NCBI GenBank assembly: GCA_021324935.1
Contig: JAJPIE010000075.1
Location: forward strand, 1 to 64,000
Direction: 5' to 3'
Source of the DNA: Acidobacteriota bacterium
Lineage (GTDB): Bacteria > Acidobacteriota > Terriglobia > Acidiferrales > UBA7541
DNA: 64,000 bases
Under the pieces are notes generated by a model. The model saw only the letters and a list, made by a program, of their open reading frames with translations. It searched no databases and was not told the DNA's origin. Position numbers and translations under genes: made by a program. Shown here in pieces: positions 60,127-64,000 of the stretch (position 1 is the first letter of the stretch; the number at the start of each line of letters is the position of its first letter).

Positions 60127-60997
60127 ACAGCGAGCGGAGGAGGCGGTAGAGTTCGTTGGCGGCGTCGAAGTCGGCTTCGAGGTCGCGGGAGCCGAGGCGG
60201 TCCCGGAGATCGTCGAGGCGGCGGGCAAACAGATCGAGCGCGGCGGACAGGACTTCCTTGTTGGTGAGGACGATGTCGCGCCAGGTCGTGTAGCTGCTGC
60301 CAGCGAGGCGCAGCGTGTCGCGAAGGCCGGGGCCGGCAAGAGTGATGGGCAACCCGTTTTCATCGAGGCGATCGTAAAGGAACGAGCCGAGGGCGATGGC
60401 GGTGAGTTGCGGAAGATGCGATGCGAGACCGACGGCGTAGTCGTGCTGTTGCGCGCCGAGCCACAACGGGCGTGCGCCGATTTTCTCGAGAATTTTGGTG
60501 AAGGCGACGATGCGCGGGTCCCGGTCTTCTCCCGGGGAGCCGATGAGCGCGTAGGTGGCCTTCTGGAAGAGGTCGGCGTCGGATTGCGCGAAGCCGGAAA
60601 GTTCGCGGCCAGCCATGGGATGGCCACCGAGAAAAATGGGAGTGGATTCCTCTTCCTGAAATAGTTCCGCGGCGGCAGTGCAGATGCGCATTTTAGTGCT
60701 GCAGGCATCGGTGACGAGCGCATGAGGCGCGGCGTTTTGCGCGACTTCGGGAAGAATATCAAGCGTGACGCCGATGGGCAGCGCGAGGTAGATGAGATCG
60801 GCGCCCCGAATGGCGGGTTCGATGGCGCCGGTGAAGGCTTCATTCACCGCGCCGGAAGTTTTCAATTGCGAAACAACGTCCTCGCGGTCCCAGCCGGCGA
60901 TGTGCATGTCCGGCACGTAGCGCCGCAGGGCCTTGGCGAAAGAGCCGCCAATGAGGCCGGCGCCGAGGATTGCGACCCGTTGCAGGAGATGAGCCAT
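60125..60997 (-). CDS. tyrA: Prephenate dehydrogenase (tyrosine pathway)
   Basis: 290 residues. The NAD-binding motif GAGLIGGS is at 11-18. 'HPMAGRELSGF' and 'HDYAVGLASHLPQLTA' carry the catalytic and substrate-binding His/Arg residues of the TyrA family. It converts prephenate to 4-hydroxyphenylpyruvate, or arogenate to tyrosine; which one is not decided. The ATG at 60997 lies two bases downstream of the aroF stop (61000), so the genes are coupled. No ACT regulatory domain is present. Confidence 0.93.
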   Translation of the reverse strand: MAHLLQRVAILGAGLIGGSFAKALRRYVPDMHIAGWDREDVVSQLKTSGAVNEAFTGAIEPAIRGADLIYLALPIGVTLDILPEVAQNAAPHALVTDACSTKMRICTAAAELFQEEESTPIFLGGHPMAGRELSGFAQSDADLFQKATYALIGSPGEDRDPRIVAFTKILEKIGARPLWLGAQQHDYAVGLASHLPQLTAIALGSFLYDRLDENGLPITLAGPGLRDTLRLAGSSYTTWRDIVLTNKEVLSAALDLFARRLDDLRDRLGSRDLEADFDAANELYRLLRSL

Positions 60998-60999
60998 CG

Positions 61000-62019
61000 T
61001 CAGGCGATGCGGCGTCCGACGGCCGGGGCGATGATGCGGATTTCGCTCATGAGTTGCGCGAACTGCGTGGGCTCCAGCGATTGCGCGCCGTCGGAGAGGG
61101 CGTGATCGGGATCGTTGTGGACTTCGATGAGCAGGCCATCGGCGCCGGCGGCAACAGCGGCGCGGGCCATGGCGCCGACTTTGTCGCGGCGTCCGGTGCC
61201 GTGGGAGGGATCGGCGAAGATCGGCAAGTGCGAAAGCTTTTGAATCACGGGGATGGCGGCGATGTCCAGAGTGTTGCGGAGATACGTTTCGAAGGTGCGG
61301 ATGCCGCGTTCACAAAGGATGACGTTGTAGTTGCCGCCGGCGAGGATGTATTCGGAGCTGAGCAGAAGCTCCTCGATGGTGGCGGACATGCCGCGTTTGA
61401 GTAGCACGGGCTTCTGAATTTCGCCGAGAGCGCGGAGCAAGAAATAATTCTGCATGTTGCGCGCGCCAACCTGGAAGATGTCCACGTAGCCGCTCATCAT
61501 CGGGATTTGGGAAGGATCCATCACTTCGCTGACGACAAAGAGACCGAACTTGTCGGCAGCCTCGCGCATCATTTGCAGGCCTTTTTCGCCGAGCCCCTGG
61601 AAGGCGTAAGGCGAAGTGCGCGGCTTGAAGGCGCCGGACCGCAGGATTTTCGCGCCAGCCTTGGCGACGGCTCCGGCGACGGCGTGAATCTGTTCGTGAG
61701 ATTCGACGGAGCACGGGCCAGCGGCGACGACCACCTCCGGCCCGCCGATTTTGACGCCCCGGCCGAGATCGATGATGGTGCCTTGCGGCTTGAAGGCGCG
61801 GCTGGCGAGCTTGAACGGCTGCGTGATGCGCACCACTTCCCGGACGCCCGGGAGCAATTCGAAGTCCCTATGATCGAAATCGCGGTGGACGCCGACCGCG
61901 CCGAGAACCGTGTGCGATGCGCCGGTGGAGCGGTGCACGTCAAAGCCGCTGGCTACGATGCGGTCGATGACGTGCTGGATTTGCTCTTCGGTGGCGCCTT
62001 CTTGCATTACGATGACCAT
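61000..62019 (-). CDS. aroF: 3-deoxy-7-phosphoheptulonate synthase (DAHP synthase)
   Basis: 339 residues from ATG 62019, with GAGGAATC upstream. First step of the shikimate pathway. An N-terminal ferredoxin-like domain (1 to about 70, '[19 protein letters not shown]', split) marks the type I-beta enzymes found with AroQ. Catalytic motifs: 'AAGPCSVES', '[18 protein letters not shown]', 'VGARNMQN', '[11 protein letters not shown]' and 'FADPSHGTG'. It lies between aroQ and tyrA on the minus strand. Feedback control by tyrosine or phenylalanine or via AroQ is possible but not visible in sequence. Confidence 0.94.
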   Translation of the reverse strand: MVIVMQEGATEEQIQHVIDRIVASGFDVHRSTGASHTVLGAVGVHRDFDHRDFELLPGVREVVRITQPFKLASRAFKPQGTIIDLGRGVKIGGPEVVVAAGPCSVESHEQIHAVAGAVAKAGAKILRSGAFKPRTSPYAFQGLGEKGLQMMREAADKFGLFVVSEVMDPSQIPMMSGYVDIFQVGARNMQNYFLLRALGEIQKPVLLKRGMSATIEELLLSSEYILAGGNYNVILCERGIRTFETYLRNTLDIAAIPVIQKLSHLPIFADPSHGTGRRDKVGAMARAAVAAGADGLLIEVHNDPDHALSDGAQSLEPTQFAQLMSEIRIIAPAVGRRIA

Positions 62020-62054
62020 GAGATTCCTCGTTTCCGTCCATTCCGATCTTTTGC

Positions 62055-62078
62055 GTGGCCGATCTGAAGTTCGGCCAC
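62055..62078. repeat. Type-A hairpin of a two-hairpin element
   Basis: GTGGCCGA and TCGGCCAC form a perfect 8-bp stem around TCTGAAGT, followed by TACAC. It lies in the gap between aroF and aroQ. Confidence 0.8.
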
Positions 62079-62094
62079 TACACACTCCTGCAAA

Positions 62095-62120
62095 AGCGCC
62101 CGCTTCCGAAAGCGGCCGCT
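62095..62120. repeat. Type-B hairpin of a two-hairpin element
   Basis: AGCGCCCGCTT pairs with AAGCGGCCGCT with one mismatch around CCGA, followed by ACAA. It starts 16 bases after the type-A partner, the same spacing as at 54108-54170. Confidence 0.8.
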
Positions 62121-62126
62121 ACAAAA

Positions 62127-62423
62127 TCATTTGTCTTTTTCCTCGCCGGACGGGTCGCCGTGCATGGCGATGCGTTCGGCGGAGCGCGCCTCGTCGATAA
62201 TGCGTTCGAAGAGACGCCGGATCGCGGCGTCACTCAAAGGGCCCTTGTTGTTGCGGGCGGCGTTGGCCAGCACCTCGTTTTCGCGCGAAGGCTGATAGAT
62301 GGGCATCCCGGCGGCCTGCTTGAGCTTGCCGACTTCGAGGGCGCATTGCGAGCGCTCGTTGAGTAATTCGACGAGTTTCTTGTCGATTTCGTCCATGCGG
62401 CGCCGCCAATCGCTGATGTTCAT
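62127..62423 (-). CDS. aroQ: Chorismate mutase, AroQ class
   Basis: 98 residues from ATG 62423. Helical AroQ fold: 'MDEIDKKLVELLNERSQCALEVGKLKQA' (split), then 'PIYQPSRENEVLANAARNNKG' (split) and 'IRRLFERIIDEARSAER'. The Arg/Lys/Glu set that clamps chorismate is present in the usual order. It makes prephenate, the substrate of TyrA. It lies between aroF and trpA. The length is normal for a monofunctional mutase; it is not fused to aroF or pheA here. Confidence 0.93.
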   Translation of the reverse strand: MNISDWRRRMDEIDKKLVELLNERSQCALEVGKLKQAAGMPIYQPSRENEVLANAARNNKGPLSDAAIRRLFERIIDEARSAERIAMHGDPSGEEKDK

Positions 62424-62646
62424 GCGGCACCCCGTGATGTACAAAAAGTAAAGGGGCGCTGCGGCAGCGATGCGCCGGATCGAAGTGGCGAGTGGCGAGT
62501 TGCGAGTGGCGAGAAAAGAATTATAGCGTGGCCTCGCGGGGGATTGCCGGAAGGAAAAAAGGCCAAGGGAGTAAAGGAAGTTAGGCAAACGAGACGAGCC
62601 TTGGTCCTTGCTCCCCAGCAGCCACTCGCCACTCGCGGCTTTTCCC
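62424..62646. other. Intergenic region with short tandem repeats
   Basis: 223 bases between trpA and aroQ. A run of GAGTGGCGAG/GTGGCGAG units lies at about 62480-62520, and a related unit at about 62620-62640. No terminator or attenuator structure is convincing. Confidence 0.4.
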
Positions 62647-63486
62647 TCATGGAGCGACCTCGCGGCGCGAGAGGCCCCTGCGCCCAGCTTGCTTGAAGGA
62701 GCGGACGCGGTCGGCAAGCACCGTGGCAGCGGCCTCAAGGCTGGGGGCTTTTTCGATTTCGGAGACGAGCGCTGAGCCGACAACAGCAGCATCCGCAAGG
62801 CCGCCAAGAACGGAGACATGTCCGGGGAGCGAAATACCGAAGCCAACAGCGACGGGAAGTTGCGTGAAATTGCGGACGCGGCGAAGCAGACCGGGGAGAT
62901 CCTCGGGGAGAGCGTCTTTGACCCCGGTGACGCCGGTGCGCGAAATGAGGTAGAGGAAGCCGGAAGACGCTGCAGAAATTTTCTGGAGGCGCGCGTCATC
63001 GGAAGTTGGTGCGGCGAGAAAAATGGTGTCGAGATTGTGGGTGTGGAAGATGCCGTGGTAATCGCCGGATTCTTCCGGGGTGAGATCGGTGACGAGCACG
63101 CCGTCGGCTCCCACTTGTTCGGCTGCTTTGGCGAAATTTTCCAGACCCATTTGGAGAATAGGGTTGAAGTAGCTGAACAGTACAAGCGGAACCTGGGATG
63201 TTTGGCGGATGCGGCGGACAAGTTCGATCACCCCGCGTAGATTTGTGCCGGATTTCAGGGCGCGTTCGGAGGCGCGCTGGATCGTGGGGCCGTCGGCGAC
63301 GGGATCGCTGAAGGGGACGCCGAGTTCGATGACGTCGGCACCGGCATCGGCAAGCGCGAGGACGAATTTGTGCGTAGCATCGAGCGACGGATCGCCGGCG
63401 GTGATGTAGGCGACGATGCCGAGTTCGCCCGCGGCGCGGAGTTCGGAGAAACGTCGAGTGATTCGCGTTGTGGCGTCCGTGATCAT
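62647..63486 (-). CDS. trpA: Tryptophan synthase alpha chain
   Basis: 279 residues. Cleaves indole-3-glycerol phosphate to indole, which tunnels to TrpB. Catalytic Glu54 ('DVIELGVPFSDP') and Asp65 ('PVADGPTIQRA') are present. Loop and phosphate-binding motifs 'SYFNPILQMG', 'LISRTGVTG' and 'VAVGFGIS' follow. The stop-to-start distance to trpB is about 110 bases. The C-terminus 'GRRGLSRREVAP' is slightly longer than usual. Confidence 0.95.
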   Translation of the reverse strand: MITDATTRITRRFSELRAAGELGIVAYITAGDPSLDATHKFVLALADAGADVIELGVPFSDPVADGPTIQRASERALKSGTNLRGVIELVRRIRQTSQVPLVLFSYFNPILQMGLENFAKAAEQVGADGVLVTDLTPEESGDYHGIFHTHNLDTIFLAAPTSDDARLQKISAASSGFLYLISRTGVTGVKDALPEDLPGLLRRVRNFTQLPVAVGFGISLPGHVSVLGGLADAAVVGSALVSEIEKAPSLEAAATVLADRVRSFKQAGRRGLSRREVAP

Positions 63487-63595
63487 CTAAACCCGTTCCA
63501 TCTTGCCTTGATCTCTCGACTCCGAACCGGAAACGCACCGGTTCTTCCCCCGAGATGCCAGAAAGGCCGTATTCTCGTCAACCAGGAAAAGCATT

Positions 63596-64000
63596 TCACA
63601 CTTTTTCATCGAGCAGGCGCCTATACGTGTCCATGTCCTTATCGCCGCGGCCAGAGAGATTCACGATGACGAGGTCGCTCGGCTTGAACTGCGGCAGGCG
63701 TTCGATGAGGCCTGCGAGGGCGTGCGCGGATTCGAGCGCAGGGATGATCCCTTCGGTGCGCGAAAGGAGTTTGGCGGCTTCGAGCGCGGCCAGATCGGAG
63801 ACGGCGGCGTATTCGGCGCGATGCTGATCGGCGAGCCAGGCGTGCTCGGGGCCGATGGCGGGATAGTCGAGGCCGGCGGAAATGGAATGCGTGGCGGCGA
63901 TCTGGCCGTCTTCGTTTTGCAGGACGTAGGTGTAAGTGCCCTGGAGGACACCGGGGCGCGCCCCGGTGAAGCCTTGATGCGCGGCGAGGCGCGCGGCGTG
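63596..64000 (-). CDS. trpB: Tryptophan synthase beta chain (partial, N-terminus outside window)
   Basis: The last 134 residues are visible; the gene begins beyond the right edge. Signatures: '[20 protein letters not shown]', '[16 protein letters not shown]', '[19 protein letters not shown]' and '[17 protein letters not shown]'. The Ser-Gly-Arg-Gly loop that binds the PLP phosphate is retained. It condenses indole with serine to make tryptophan, in complex with TrpA encoded next. Confidence 0.95.
   Translation of the reverse strand, partial: HAARLAAHQGFTGARPGVLQGTYTYVLQNEDGQIAATHSISAGLDYPAIGPEHAWLADQHRAEYAAVSDLAALEAAKLLSRTEGIIPALESAHALAGLIERLPQFKPSDLVIVNLSGRGDKDMDTYRRLLDEKV

Noticed and set aside
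62470..62525. CRISPR-like array of GAGTGGCGAG units
   Set aside because: Units are about 8-10 bases with no unique spacers and no cas genes; a simple tandem repeat.

Overview
The window looks like a GC-rich chromosomal segment from a soil-type Acidobacteriota (order not resolvable by eye). The basis is gene content: a very large Oar-like TonB-dependent receptor with an N-terminal carboxypeptidase-regulatory domain, a PEGA-domain Ser/Thr kinase, PP2C/FHA/CHASE2-cyclase signalling genes, a secreted DPP-IV-type peptidase, and many short intergenic palindromes. No rRNA, tRNA, CRISPR array, prophage or intact insertion sequence was seen. Both ends cut genes: a STAS-domain protein on the left and trpB on the right.

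Layout. 0-11 kb: STAS fragment, cydAB (cytochrome bd oxidase), a copper-handling group (small Cys/His-rich secreted protein, Tat-exported multicopper oxidase, outer-membrane efflux channel), a secreted beta-propeller, an NTF2-like protein, and a membrane cytochrome b next to a Tat-exported molybdopterin enzyme. 11-24 kb: a DUF4139 protein with an inserted CarboxypepD_reg domain, the PEGA/BON kinase, a HEAT-repeat/PilZ protein, a SemiSWEET and the TonB receptor. 24-34 kb: enoyl-CoA hydratase-like protein plus MFS transporter, GYD protein, secreted glycoside hydrolase, DinB protein, rmuC, a MutM/Nei-type glycosylase, an IPT/TIG secreted protein and a gene broken by an in-frame TGA. 34-38 kb: PP2C phosphatase, FHA protein and CHASE2 adenylate cyclase in one operon. 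38-47 kb: sodC, a complete RND efflux operon, a CPA2 antiporter and an aldo/keto reductase. 48-57 kb: DUF2721, NTF2-like, Sua5, a toxin-antitoxin pair, DPP-IV, HIT, rlpA with a small coiled-coil partner, rhomboid and pgsA-like genes. 57-64 kb: a 3-oxoacid CoA-transferase pair, a cytochrome P460 and an aromatic amino-acid cluster transcribed leftwards (trpB-trpA-aroQ-aroF-tyrA).

Three things stand out beyond single genes. (1) The + strand is visibly C-rich from 1 to about 11 kb and G-rich from about 11.5 kb to the end, whatever the gene direction, so there is a strand-composition switch near 11 kb; a perfect 18-bp palindrome sits beside it. (2) A two-gene PIN toxin module has a large antitoxin that appears to fuse a winged-helix-like domain to a short VapB-type tail, with a dyad operator embedded in its promoter. 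(3) A family of small hairpins, some in a fixed two-hairpin arrangement, sits at gene ends and in two cases supplies stop codons. All functional statements come from motif recognition by eye; no database search was run.
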